DNA of 64,000 nt from Oxyruncus cristatus (Eukaryota; Chordata; Aves; Passeriformes; Cotingidae): assembly GCA_013399855.1 (NCBI GenBank), contig VXAY01004283.1, positions 548,970 through 612,969 of the forward strand, read 5' to 3'. Positions 11,161 to 23,064 of the stretch are shown here, piece by piece; the stretch's first letter is position 1, and every line of letters starts with the position of its first letter. The position numbers and the translations under genes were made by a program. Under the pieces are notes generated by a model, which saw nothing but the letters and a program-made list of their open reading frames with translations, searched no databases and had not been told where the DNA came from.

Positions 11161-12932
11161 AGATTAAAATTCAACCTGGTGCCCTTTCTGTCTTGGAAAG
11201 CTGCTTTGAAATGGGCTCGTTCAATATAGCAGCAGCCCAAATCTCAGGTTTCTGTTGAAAACTGCCTTGGAAATGAGGGCCATACTGCAAAACTCAGGGA
11301 GGAAAGGTGGAATAGAGATAGGGAAAAAGCTCTGCATTCACTTCAGCATCAAACAGGTACAAAATCCTCAGACTGAAAAATGAAGCCTTGTTATTTCAGC
11401 AAATGAACGTCTACTGAAATGGGAAGCAACAACTGCTTATTGGTAGCTTCAACAGAAACACTGAGAATTCAGCAGAATAAAGCTGCCTTTCAGCCTTACT
11501 GGTGACTCATCAGTGGGGAAACTGAGGCACGAGGCAGGTTTTGATGTCCGCACCCAAGCCAGGAGAAAAAAACTTTCCCCAACTGCTGTCCTGACTCCTT
11601 TCAGCACAACACTGAATATTTCCATCCCTCTTGCAGCTCTCTTCCCCCGCAGGACTGGAAATTGTTCCAGCTGGTACCCAGACTGTCACCAGTTAACTGA
11701 AACTGGATCCCAAAGGTGCAGTGGTAGAAATCCATGACTATCAATAGAAAGCCATTTCCATTTTGTGAAGCCTAAACTGTGAACTTATTCCAAGTGCTTG
11801 CGGTTTTGTTTTGTTTTCATCACAGAATAAAACAATACTGAGAGCCTTCTTAATGTCTATATAATTTGGAAAACCATCTAGATCAGCCAGTTCTCTGATA
11901 ATTGTGTTATTGCCTCAGACGTCATAAGATGCCAGCGGTTTAGATCATCCACACTAAAATATTCCAGTAAGAAAGAGAGGAAAGCAATGAAAAAAAGGTG
12001 AGTTGGAAAGAGAGAGAACTTACTGTGAAGAGTGCAGAAGTCTCTGACTGTTTAATAGATAAGAATGAATGCTGCTGTTTAACTAGATCCAGCCACTGAA
12101 ATATCTAATTAAAACTGATGTGCTTATTTAGTTTCCAATTCATCACAGGTGGGCCCACATTAATGTGAAAATGAAAGTAAATTACCAGCATTTGGCAATC
12201 TCACTGAATGTCATTCACATTATTAGCTCAAATCTCAGAATGCATTTTAAAATATGGTTCATAGGTAATAATGTGCCTGAGAACAAGTGAAACCTTGAAT
12301 CTCTGTCTTTTAGTTTTTTTAACGGCAATTGTGTATTCAGAGTTTACTGCGGGAGCTGCCGGATAGTGCTCATGATAATCTGTGCAAAAGTGCCTTTAGG
12401 CAGAAGGTTCTGAGGGAGTTTCACTCACTTTCCTACCACTAATATCACTTGGGAATTGTTGTTTATATTGGCCTCCCTCCTACCTGTCCCCCTCCAGCTA
12501 GAAGCTCATAATAACTTGAAGCCATTTAATTGTAATCAGATTTCAGGCTCACACTCAGATCATGGAGACCCCGTGTGATTCAGCTGCAGTGTATTCAGCT
12601 TCATAAATGCACAACAGAAAGGAACAAATAGGCTTAAAAATAATGTGCCTTCCAAAAGCATTTGATTTTTTTTTTGTAAATATTATATTTATAAATTGTA
12701 ACTATTATGTGCACTTCAGCTGGTTGCTAAAAGAAAACCGAAATACATTTGATTTTGACTTAGAAAATCCACGCAAATCTCCAAAGTATGTAAGAATGCA
12801 TTTAAGCCATAGGTTTTTGTGAACTGAGTGTGTACCCAGTGCTCAAAGTGGGACTGTATATTATTATCCAGAAATATACACCACTTCAAATCCAGTTAGC
12901 AAGATTCTACTGAAACAATTTTCCATCTCTGG
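11161..12932. other. unique sequence with one MIR/L3-like trace
   Basis: No gene is seen. At about 11505-11545 the words gtggggaaactgaggcacga match the conserved 'gatggggaaactgaggcac' core of ancient MIR/L2/L3 repeats. Two AT-rich but information-dense stretches, 12060-12260 and 12480-12660, have the look of conserved noncoding DNA (for example aaatatctaattaaaactg and ccatttaattgtaatcagat). That reading would need alignment to other birds. Confidence 0.35.
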
Positions 12933-12948
12933 TTTTTTTTTTTTTTTT
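12933..12948. repeat. poly-T run
   Basis: Sixteen consecutive T residues with no retrocopy signature next to them. Confidence 0.9.
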
Positions 12949-13332
12949 GAGTCCATGTAACCAGCATCTCATAAAATGAAATACTATAATCAGGGGCTTA
13001 CCTCAGGTGCTCAGTGTCTCTTCAAATTTCTTAAGTTCAAACAATTATTTTATTTTACAGTTAATCACAGCATTGTCTTGGGTATTACTGGCAACTTAGA
13101 ACTTTAACACATATAGTGAAAAGGGCAATTTCTGTTTCAAGACATCAAAATAATTTTTCCTCTGCTGCTTTCAAAACCAACACTTTTCATTTAAAAAAAA
13201 TAATTGTAAAAATATTTTTACTGGATTTGAAAATTACTTTTTCAATATTTTTCTGATGGAAGAGTCTTCCCCACTACCCTTTTGCCATTAAAATGTGAAT
13301 TAAGGGAATTTTTTAAAATATGTAGTGAGATT

Positions 13333-13397
13333 AGATAGATAAATAGATAAAAATATATGTGTATATATATTATGTTTATGTATATATATATATAAAT
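13333..13397. repeat. GATA/TA-rich simple repeat
   Basis: Imperfect GATA-like units (agatagataaatagataaa) pass into alternating TA with a TG interruption. Frames read through it are low-complexity and not genes. Confidence 0.8.
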
Positions 13398-16390
13398 GTA
13401 GACAAATTTCTTCAGTAATCAAATGTGAACTGCAGCCTCCTTTTTTTTTTGGAAAAAAAATCCCCATTTTTTCCTCAGCCAAATAGCTATGTCAAGGCAC
13501 TGCAGACTCTGACAAGCGCCATTTTAAACACAGTCTCTCATTATCAACCACGCAAAACATTCCCAAGACTTGCAATGGAAAGCTAAGCAGGCTACAAAAT
13601 CTCATTCTTTCAGAGAGAGAAAGCAAAGAAAGGCGGAAGATGAGCCCGAGCACCCAAAGGGAGAGAAAAGAAAGGGGGGAGAAGGAAAAGTACTATGAAA
13701 ACCATAGCGTGCCAAAGAGAAATCAAGTTAGGCAGAAATTTAGTTTGAGGAAAGAAAAATAATTTTCAAACAAGGGTGCTACATCACTTATATAGTCTTG
13801 AAAAAAACCCTCAACCTCATGTGGTTTTAAAAGCAAAGAAAAAGAGGAAATATGTATAAGGCAAGGATATTGCTTATCCAAGGGATATGGTAGGACCATC
13901 CTCTCACGTTTTAGGCAATGTAGAACTGATCTCAAGCTGAGGAGTTGCTGGCCAAGCCTTTTGGAGTGCAAGGGTGAGAGCATCCTCCAGTCCTGTCAGG
14001 AAACACAGGGTGCCGCCAGCCCTCTGGCAGAGTGAGGAGAGAACACTGACATCCCTAGGAATGCTGACTGGACAGCAGCTGGAAATCCTGCTTTCTGTCC
14101 CCACCCCACCACAGTTTTCCTTCAAAGACTCATTTGCAGTATATGTAGGGAGAGGAGGTGTAAGGCCAATAAACTGGTGGGAAATAATAAGAAAGAAGTG
14201 CTCTAGTTTGATGAGGATAATAACCTTTCTAACTGGTGTCCTATCGTATTAGGTTCCCCATGAAATTATTTAAAACAGCAGGGAATCAAACATCCCCACG
14301 TTATTAACCTCTAACTCGTGCTTATTGAAGAAAATCAGGCAGATATTTTATGTGTGGCTTCCCAGATGATGGCACACAGCACGGTGAGGACCATGAGTAA
14401 GACCCCAGGCTCACCTCATGAGCTCATGGAAGGGGTTTTATGCCAAAAATATGCAAGGCCCTAAAAATCCACCCAACAGATTTATTAAAAGGGCCTTAGG
14501 TTCTCTTATACCTTGAGCCTACACATGGTAAAAACGCTATGATGTTTTCAGGAGGTCAAAATAACATACTTACACTGGTAAGCTTTGGAAAATAAGAGAA
14601 CTTGGCAAAAGTTTAAGGGAAACATTCAATCAACATAAAGCATTTCACAAAGCATTGACTTACGAAATTCCAATCCATCCTGGATTAAGTTACCCAAATA
14701 TTAAAAAGAGGGAATTAGGAGAAGAAGTAAAGAAAAAGACAGAGAGAGAGAAAGTGAGCAAAAGAGAGAGTTATGGATACCATCTCAGATCCAGCACAGA
14801 ACCAGCTACTACAAATCCAAGGACAATAGGGCCATGACAATGTGGAGGGCTCATGGTATTGACTTTATTTGCTTTGGACTCCTGTGGCCACCATGCCTAG
14901 CTAGGGCTTCTGGCCTTCCAGCCATTCGGGATCTGAGTTAGGAGCTCCAGGTGGTGTGTGGGGTTTCAGGTGTGCCGGTGACTGACAGCTGCACTAGAGG
15001 CTCTCAAGGAGGTGGGGTTATGGGGGGGTAGAGCACCATTCCACCTTGGCAGAACTTGATCTACCGCCTCCCACACACACAGTAATTTTGAGCCAGCAAT
15101 AACTTTTTTTCCAGTCTATCACACCATGGGACCAGGTCCTCGCGCTGATTAGGGACAGCCCTCCCCCTGTGGCCCCAGCTCTGGCAGGCTGGTTGCCATC
15201 CCCAGGTTGCCCCGTGGCCACCGTGACCCACAGCTCCCTGTTCCTTTCTGACCAGCTGTGCAGGGCCCACAGCTGGGGGCTCTTCCCCCTCCACTCTGGG
15301 AAGGCAAATATCCAAAAGCAAGAGAGGGTGCTGTGTATGCTACGAATCACAACACAACACCGGGGTGATACTAGAACTGGCTGCACTATTAACACAGTTG
15401 TTAATAAGGCATTTGTATATGGCTTTTTAGATGAAAGCTAGTCTAGTGTAAAACACTTCAGGGAAAATTTTTTTAAAGCCAACTGAAGACCATTTATTAA
15501 AAGAAACAAAAGTTTCGATCCAGAAATTGGCCAAGCTGGGAAACCAAAGCATTGTACCATCTTTCTTACATCACTTGCACATTTCCTAGGGAGTGACAAA
15601 ATACCATACAGAAGTAAAACGATTTGCCACATTCAAAAGTAATTATTAGATAGTCTGTGGATTTATATTATCTAAAGACATAGAGCTGAATCATCTGAAT
15701 GGTAGGCTCTTCCTACTTAGTCACAAATTGTGTTGGGAAATAATGTAGCACTTTTTATTTAATTGTGATCCTCCATCAGAGCAGTACATTGTTTGGCTGG
15801 GGATCCACTGCTGGTTTTGAGTTTAAACATTCTATTTTACTTAAATTCTTTGTGGGAAATACCTTTTTTTTCTTTTGCCAACAATTGCCAACAATTCTTT
15901 TTTTTATTCCCAGCAAAACTCATTTGGATGTCTATTTTCCAAATGCTTGAAAAATATTGAGCAGACCTGTTCTTTTATAAAATACTAAGGAATTTAGGAC
16001 AACAGAAAGTCATTGAAATGCTACTTTGAAATATTTAAACCTTCAGAGGGCAGGTTCAGTTTTTTAGGGGGTTATTTTTGACATTTTTGAAGATATACAT
16101 ACATAAATTATTGGTAATGCTGAATTCCAGCACTGGAAATGCAGCGAAGGACCTTGGCGGCACCACAACGAACAGCTGCTTGTGAAGAGCCTGCCTTCCC
16201 AAACACCCAGAGGAAGGTAGGGAGTGCTGAAGTGTTGGCTGCATATTCAAAAACATTGCAAAGAATAAACCTCGCCATAAAACAAAATGTGAGGAACACA
16301 CTTCTGTTCCCAACGCCCCTTGGGCAACACTGCATGAAGGACCTGGCTGTACATTTTACACCTCTGCTATATGCTTATACAAACACACTT
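13398..16390. other. unique sequence; purine-rich and GC-richer patches; no gene seen
   Basis: Purine-rich low complexity lies at 13612-13698 and 14711-14771. A GC-richer block at about 14840-15370 carries overlapping open frames on both strands (up to 125 codons on the minus strand), which is what GC-rich noncoding DNA gives by chance. A direct repeat of gccaacaatt occurs at about 15878-15897. I recognise no protein, repeat family or RNA. Confidence 0.4.
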
Positions 16391-16436
16391 TAAAAAAAAA
16401 CAAAGCAAAACAAAACAAAAACAAACAAACAAAAAG
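16391..16436. repeat. A-rich (AAAC)n-like repeat
   Basis: A run of A followed by degenerate CAAA/CAAAA units. It is low complexity with no recognisable retrocopy upstream. Confidence 0.8.
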
Positions 16437-17138
16437 AGCCTTATTACTATTTCAGTGTCTCTGAATAACATTGGTGTCCCATAGAGAAGAAGTATTTCCC
16501 ATGTACAGCACCACATAATCATTTAGCTGCATGGTGGGAGGTATTTGCCATCTTCTGAAGTATCACTTATTAGCCCTGGTGGGGCTGCAACCGGCAAAAC
16601 TACAGGTTGATCCTGTGCAATTAACCAAATTGTTTGAAGGTGCTGTGGGGAGATAAGTGGTCTCTCTTCTGAGTGGAAATGCAGTTTAGCAGCCGAATGA
16701 GAAAGGCAGGAGAGTTTTATGGTGTTGTAGGGTCAGTTCTGAGAGGTACATTATTGATAGTCTACACTGTCCTCGAGCAAAGACGTGTCTGTCAAGAACA
16801 AGGGCCATCGCTACGTCTGGGGCTGTGCACACGTGCTGTAATAAAAACAGATTTCTCCACTGAGATTTTACAAGCCAGGTTTATGACCAGACAACATACA
16901 GATGTAATACACAAACACAGAGGATGAGAGGAAAGGAGATAACAGTAAAATGACCATGCATTTTTCATAATAGGCAGTAATTTCATGGCTTAATTTAATT
17001 AACGGTCTAACTTAGTGCAGTACCTTGCTTTTCTCCTGTCCTCCTAAGTTTTAAGGCCTCATTAACATATGATGCATGCGGAATATTTCACAGAAACTGC
17101 AGTCGCTAAGAGTAGTCCCCCAAGCTTTATGGCATGTT
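16437..17138. other. unique sequence, no gene seen
   Basis: No repeat family, RNA gene or exon-like segment is recognised. Open frames reach 84 codons without any domain. Confidence 0.4.
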
Positions 17139-17285
17139 TCACAGATTTCACAGAATATTCTGAGTTGGAAGGGACCCACAGCACTCATTGAGTCCAACTC
17201 TTAAGTGAATGGCCTGTAGAGGGATCAAACCCACAACCTTAGCGTTATTAGCATGATGCTCTAGACAACTGAGCTAATCTCAGGG
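17139..17285 (-). mobile_element. tRNA-Ile-derived SINE with CR1 tail (TguSINE1-like)
   Basis: On the minus strand, positions 17285 down to about 17212 are a decayed tRNA-Ile head. The A box GATTAGCTCAGTTG, an anticodon loop still carrying AAT (CATGCTAATAACGCT) and the B box GTGGGTTTGATCCC are all visible. This head is fused to a CR1-type tail, seen on the plus strand as attctgagttggaagggacc and attgagtccaactc. The tail ends in a duplicated tttcacag motif, like the 8-base terminal repeats of CR1. This is the layout of TguSINE1, a CR1-mobilised SINE of passerines. It is a retroposed relic, not a functional tRNA gene. Confidence 0.85.
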
Positions 17286-19059
17286 TTGTCTTCATGGGAT
17301 CTTATTCCATGTTAAGCACTAGTCCCAACAGAAAGTATTTACCAACCATTGTTTCAAAAGGTTGGTAAAGTGTTCTGCAATAATTTACATATGAACCCTG
17401 AATGAGTGCTGAATTTTGCTCTGCTATGTGGGAAGTTAAAGCCAAAGCTTTTAAGGATGTTCACAACGTTGTATTGTCTGACTTCTGCTTACTCCTGTGT
17501 TGCATTTGGAAGGTGCTTTGGGAACTGCTGGTAAAAGATGAGGTTTCAGCACCATAAGTTATTAGGTGTTGCTATAATAAAACCACTTCCACAGAGAAGA
17601 GGAAAGTGCTACATCAGTTTAGATGGTGAAGTTAAGCTCTGGTCCTGAGGACACAGTTTGAGCTGGGGAAGAGGGCTCACAATGTGCCACTGTTTTGTGT
17701 ATGACTTGGCAGTAAGTCATTAACATGAAAATATGTAAAAGGTGAGGGGTAACAGCCTTTTACGCTTGTATTCTGTCACTATTCCTATTCTTACCTTCCA
17801 TGTAAAGATGATCTCCTGTACGATGTAGTCTCAGGAATACCTGCACAGGCTTGGCCATGAAATTGTTTATTGATATATATGATCTGTAATCTTTAATTAC
17901 ACTTCAGAAGATCTCATGATACAGTAGACATTATTTAGTAGCTGTCTTGATAGGCCCACAAGGCCCTTAAATATAAAGGGAAGAAATATCATCCTCTGAC
18001 CTGTACTGAGACCAAAACATACTTTGGTGCTGCCAGAATTGATTTGCATATAATTGAAATTCATCTTGCAGGTTCAAATTTTAAAGAAACTCAGATCTGG
18101 TGCCAGCTGAACAAGGCAGTAGAGCTAAAGGAGAAACTATTTTGGCCCAATTATTTTAATGTGAATTTACTGATCTTGAAAGACACTGCATTAGAGATAG
18201 CACTTTATTTATCCAAAGGAGTACACACGAGTGACAGTGGTGCTCCTCACCAAAACAATTTAGTCTGTTTCTGGGAAGAGGCCCCAGGGAAAGGGTTTGC
18301 ATCCCAGTTGTCAAGTCCACTGGAATCTTCTGGCTTCCCGGTCTTACCATTTTTCTTGCTATTTTCAAATTTTTAGAAAGAATGAGAAGACTAAAGAAAC
18401 ACTTACAGAAGTGCTAGCCTTACACTAACTTTTGTGATGTTTGGTCATATCTGTACAGAGGATAAAGTCTGTCATGTAAATTTTAACTTTTCTACAAATT
18501 GAAACATGAGATGGGATATAATCCTTCACGCTCATTATGGAAATAAAGTACCCAACCTAAGATTGTTAAAACCTTGGCAGAGAATTCCGACCCTAGAATT
18601 TCAAGAGAATCCTATATATCCTCAGTCTGTGCTCTCACTCCAGGTACACCTCGCTGCCTTCACACAGAACATCTGCAAGTATCTAAACTGGTATTTTGGT
18701 CCTATTCAGCATCCGATCTGCATCACTGGTGTCATTACAATTACACAGCTGTAGTAGTACTCACTGGATAGTGCAATAGGCTTAAGAGTGGACTGTTTAG
18801 CTTTGGGGTTTTAACTAATTTTAAATCAAACTTTGAATTTTATGCCCTTCCTTTCAAACAGAAGGGTGTTACACTTTCTGATTATGTATTAGGTGAGGTA
18901 GACGTGGCAGAATGGCGCACACAAAATGTTTGGTTTTCCTTACTTCTGCCACACATTTCCTCCCCATTTTAGCATTAGTCATTCACCACTGTAGAGTTAA
19001 GCCCAGATTAACGTACTTTCAATTAACACAAACAAAACCACATCATCAATAGCATCGTC
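17286..19059. other. unique sequence, no gene seen
   Basis: A weak MIR-like trace (tgtatgacttggcagtaagt, near 17698) may be present. A 110-codon open frame at 18044-18376 has no domain and no splice context. Nothing else is recognised. Confidence 0.35.
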
Positions 19060-19450
19060 CTTAACAATCAGCAATTACTGCCTAGTTACAGCCCTTGTTC
19101 CAGCTTTGGGGCACAGTGCATCTCCACGCTGATGACGTTGACGATTCCAATAGCAAAGGTCAGCCTTACAGCCTCTCTGAAGCCAGTCATCCAGACGATT
19201 ACCGTCATTGACAGTTTTTGCCAGAAGCCCACTTATTGAAAGCAATGTGAATGCCACAAGGACTGTGTATAAAAATAGAGGAAAATTGTCTGCAGTCTTC
19301 CCTCATCTCCTGGTTGCCAATTGTAATTAGATCTTCAGGCTGCTTTGCAATCAGCCATCAATTCCACAGTATAAAGCCCTCTGCAGCAGAATATGCGCTC
19401 CGTGTCTTTATCATCAGAGTCCTCCAGTCATTCAGATGGTTTACAGTAGA
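19060..19450. promoter_or_regulatory. candidate conserved noncoding element
   Basis: This stretch is free of repeats and keeps several CpGs (for example gatgacgttgacgattcc and ccagacgattaccgtcattg) inside an AT-rich, CpG-poor neighbourhood. It also holds SOX-like (attgaaagcaatgtg) and TAAT-type (ccaattgtaattagatct) words. That combination is typical of vertebrate enhancers under constraint. No long frame is open. The call is inferred from composition alone. Confidence 0.3.
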
Positions 19451-21949
19451 GATATCTTTTCTGTATAACTTGGAACATCCAGGGAAAAAAAAAAAGGAAA
19501 CTGACTATGTCAGAATTTCTAGAAGAAACTGAAAAGAATATCAATTGCAGTTCCTGTGCAGCATTTCCTGATGCAACCCCACACTTAGCAGAATTACTGA
19601 AATAAGGTCAAAAGAATCTTCATTTATACATTTACAGTCCCACCTCCTTTTACATTTTTCAATACATAAGATTATCTCCCTTCCCACAACATACTTAATC
19701 TCCTGTGTATCACTAATTTAATATTCATAATTTCAGTGGTTTGTGGAATCCAGTCTCAATTTGGTTCTACTGGTATAAGCAAAAAATATATAAATGACCT
19801 CTAAGACCATGTTCACCTACACATTACATGATATTTCTGCATTATTTTGTCTTAGACAGTACAGGTCTTTCTTACCTATATTCTGTTGTTTAAATAATTT
19901 GGATTATAGCTGTATTGATTTATTAGAAGACATATTTGGAATCCATTTTCCCTGTGTTTAGTTGTTAAATGCATACATAGAAGAGTGTTCATCTGGTTGA
20001 CCTAAAATCTGTCCTCTTTGTATTTATTGCCCTTAAAGAAATCTATATAGACAAAGACTGATTTGCACTAATGCCCTGATTTTCACCACAAAGAATATTG
20101 AATAAATACTTTTTTTTAAGTCCCTCTCAACTAATTGTCTTTTAAAATGTAGTTAATATGTCAGAAGTCTCTCTCAGCTATATATCATTTACTAAGCAAT
20201 GCCAGAAATTACAGTAAGCTCTTATTTTTCTGTCTCTGAACATGCTGCTCCATACTTCTCTTTAGAGGAACTACATGTGAATGGTGCAAGAACAAGAACC
20301 ATTATATCTCATAATGTCATAGACTACAAGCACAACCCCCCAAGATGAGTTTCAACTGCTCTATAGCTTAAGAGGATATTCACCAGCAGAAGACTTCAGG
20401 GTAGAGAGGAAAATTGTCTGTGTCTGCTGGGCCTGGCTGTTGGAGCTGGCAAGTCCCATCTCCATATTCTCTGATGCTCATTCTAGGAGGAAAAGAGTGT
20501 CCATAGTAAGGACAGTTCTGGTCAATCCAGACATAGGAACCCAGTGCAATTTTGAAAGCTGTTTCTTTACTAAATAGGAATAATAATGACTCTGAGGAAT
20601 TATTTCTGGGATGGAAGTTCCTACAACTTCCATCCTTACTTATAAAAGCATTGTCAAGAAAGAACTAGTGCTGTATTCCCATGACTGCACCCTGTCTCTC
20701 TAGATGAAGAAGATATTTCAAGTGAAGAGAAGGGGGCAAAAGTTAAGAGTAAGGCATTCAAATAATGTTTCATGAACCTTGGAAAATGTCATGCTGAGCT
20801 CCTCAGGTGAAAATTCAGTTTCTGTGCATTCCAATCTTCTTTCAATATACCCATCTGACTCTCCAGATTCATTAACTGAGCAGCCACATTTTCTAGCAGG
20901 TTTCCTACAGTGATTGAAGTTTGCAACACATCTATTTTTGCATATAGCAATTCCAACACTTCTCAAAATGATCCCTTAAAGTCCAGACTTGTGGCAGATT
21001 GTCTTTCCAGCAGGACAGCACAAGATGGGCTCTGGTATGTGTCTTGAGATGTAGTGGTAATACATGTTGAAATAAATTAACTATTTATACAGAGCATTTC
21101 ATCTCAGAATTGTATGAGCTATCTACCTCACAAACCATGCATAAAAGTCTCAGCCTCCAGAATGAGACAAGGGAGTTTATGCAGGTCAGGATCTTAGGTA
21201 CTAAGAATACACCATGTTTCAGAAACCTGATGAACCTGGGTAGTTTTGAATATAACAATGATGTTATTCGGATCACTAAATGTTGTGTAAAAAAATTGGC
21301 AGGATCAGGGATTAACGATTCAATTTAGGCAATGAAAAGCAGCTTTATACCTTGGTGCAGAATGACATTTAGGCAAGACTGGAGGGTTCTGCTTTTGTTT
21401 GTTAAGAACAGTTTTAACTAACCTGTATTTCAGCATCACAGAATTAATTATAAAAAGGAAAGTTCTCAAAGTTCTCTTAACTCATTTCTTTCCTTCTATA
21501 AGTCTTACTGTCTGCTATGAGAAAACTATGAAAAATAGCTAGCTATCAATTGTATAGAATCACATCAAGTGAAAATATTTTAATGACTCTGTTATATTGT
21601 GACGTCTACAAACCTCACTTAGTGGTTAATGGATATAATTTTGTTCTGGTTTTTCACCTACCATCTCTCAGTCTTACCAGCTAACCAGAGGTTTCTATCA
21701 CACTTGTTTCTTGCTTGACTCCAGCCAGTTGAACCCAAGTGAGCTTCAGAGAAATGAAAGTTGGGGTAATAACATGTGCAATTTTTCTTTAATTCTTGTG
21801 TTTCCAATATAAGAAAAATTAAGAAAAACAGGCTAAGGTACAGACTTAGTGCTGAGCAGCACAAAAGTGATGCCAGGAGTTGTGCACTCCTGTACAGTGA
21901 ACATCCAGTTCCAATTCTTCCTTGTCTCTTTTTGTCAGGATTAGTTATA
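19451..21949. other. unique AT-rich sequence, no gene seen
   Basis: Only chance-length frames are present and no repeat family is recognised. Poly-A and poly-T stretches occur near 19483 and 20111. Confidence 0.4.
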
Positions 21950-22004
21950 AAATCATAGAAAAGGTCAGGAAGGACCTATAAGATCACCGAGTCCAGCTGT
22001 TAAC

Positions 22005-22328
22005 CTAACACTGCCAACAAGTCCACCATTTAACCACGTCTCTAAGGGCCACATCTACACAGTTTTTAAATACTTCCAGGGATGGTGACTCAGTCACCTC
22101 CCTGGGTAGCCTGGTCCAATAATTTACCACCCTCTCCATGAAGAAATTTTTCCTAATATCCAGTCTAAACCTTTCCCAGTGCAACTTGAGAACCCTCACC
22201 TTACTACAACCTCCTTTCAAGTAGTTGTAGAAAGAAATAAGGTCCCCCCTGAGTCTCCTTTTCTCCAGGCTAAACAACCCCATCTTCCTCAGCTGCTCCT
22301 CGTAGGACTTGTGCTCTAGACCCTTCAC
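22005..22328 (-). pseudogene. CR1 ORF2 C-terminal fragment
   Basis: A stop-free stretch of 107 codons holds the conserved CR1 C-terminal motifs [21 protein letters not shown], then [10 protein letters not shown], then [11 protein letters not shown] and WTRLPREV. In an intact element this region follows the polymerase domain of ORF2. It is a fragment of a dead 5'-truncated copy and ends at the assembly gap upstream. It has no independent start. Confidence 0.8.
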
Positions 22329-22354
22329 TAACTTTGTTGTCTTTCTCTGGACTC

Positions 22355-22497
22355 NNNNNNNNNNNNNNNNNNNNNNNNNNNNNNNNNNNNNNNNNNNNNN
22401 NNNNNNNNNNNNNNNNNNNNNNNNNNNNNNNNNNNNNNNNNNNNNNNNNNNNNNNNNNNNNNNNNNNNNNNNNNNNNNNNNNNNNNNNNNNNNNNNN
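22355..22497. other. assembly gap (143 N)
   Basis: A run of N inside the CR1 copy. Both flanks belong to the same minus-strand CR1, so the missing sequence is CR1 ORF2 between the polymerase palm and the C-terminal part. Confidence 1.
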
Positions 22498-22825
22498 TAG
22501 CCGGCTGGGAACCAACACTCTCAGTCCTTTCCAATGGGCAGCTTTCCAGCACTTTGCCCCAAGCCTGCCTGGGGTTGTTGTGATCGAAGTTCAGGACCTG
22601 GCAACTGGCCTTTTTGAACCTCACACCATTGGCCTCAGCCCACTGATCCAGCCTGTCCAGATCCCTCTGCAGAACCTTCCTGCCCTCCAGCAGATCAACA
22701 CTCACGACCAACTTCTTATCATCTGCAAACTGACTGAGGGTGCACTTAATCTCCTTGTCCAGATTGTTGACAAAGATATTAAAGAGAGCTGGTCTCAACA
22801 CTGAGCCCTGAGGAACATCACTCAC
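22498..22825 (-). pseudogene. CR1 reverse transcriptase palm fragment
   Basis: About 109 codons of readable CR1 polymerase. It begins with DVPQGSVLRPALFNIFVNNL and continues through SQFADDKKLVVSVDLLEGRK, where FADD is the catalytic metal-binding box of LINE reverse transcriptases. The typical RDLDRLDQWAEAN segment follows. The catalytic aspartates are intact, but the upstream domains are missing and the frame runs into the gap. It is a relic, not a gene. Confidence 0.85.
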
Positions 22826-23064
22826 AGCCAGCCACCAGTGGATGTAACTCCATTCACCACAAGTCTCTGGGACCAGTCATCCAACCAATTTTTTTAGCCA
22901 GCGAACAGAGCACCTGCCTAAGTCAGGAGAAGCCTGGAGAATGCTCCTCCAGGAGAATGCTGGAGGAAATGGTATTACTAAAGTCCAGGTAGACAATGTC
23001 TACAGCCATTCCCTTATCCACTAAGCAAGTAACCTTTTCACAGACAGAGATAGGTTAGTCAAGA

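Larger units (their letters stand above)
21950..23064 (-). mobile_element. CR1 LINE, 5'-truncated, with reverse transcriptase
   Basis: Read on the minus strand, this copy runs from within the CR1 reverse transcriptase to the 3' end near 21950 (plus strand: atcatagaaaaggtcaggaa). Plus-strand landmarks typical of reverse CR1 are actaaagtccaggtagacaa (22978), ccacagcc-type linker text, and gagtctccttttctccaggc (22251). It carries an assembly gap at 22355-22497. Coding sequence is readable on both sides of the gap, so this is one of the better preserved CR1 copies in the window. Confidence 0.9.

Noticed and set aside
15018..15395. 125-codon minus-strand frame in a GC-richer block
   Set aside because: Both strands are open here, as expected of GC-rich noncoding DNA, and nothing protein-like is recognised.
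17212..17285. A tRNA-Ile gene on the minus strand
   Set aside because: The A and B boxes and anticodon are visible, but the stems carry many substitutions and the sequence is fused directly to a CR1-type tail, so it is a SINE head.
22309..22500. Open frames running through the N gap
   Set aside because: They consist mostly of unknown residues and are an artefact of translating the assembly gap.
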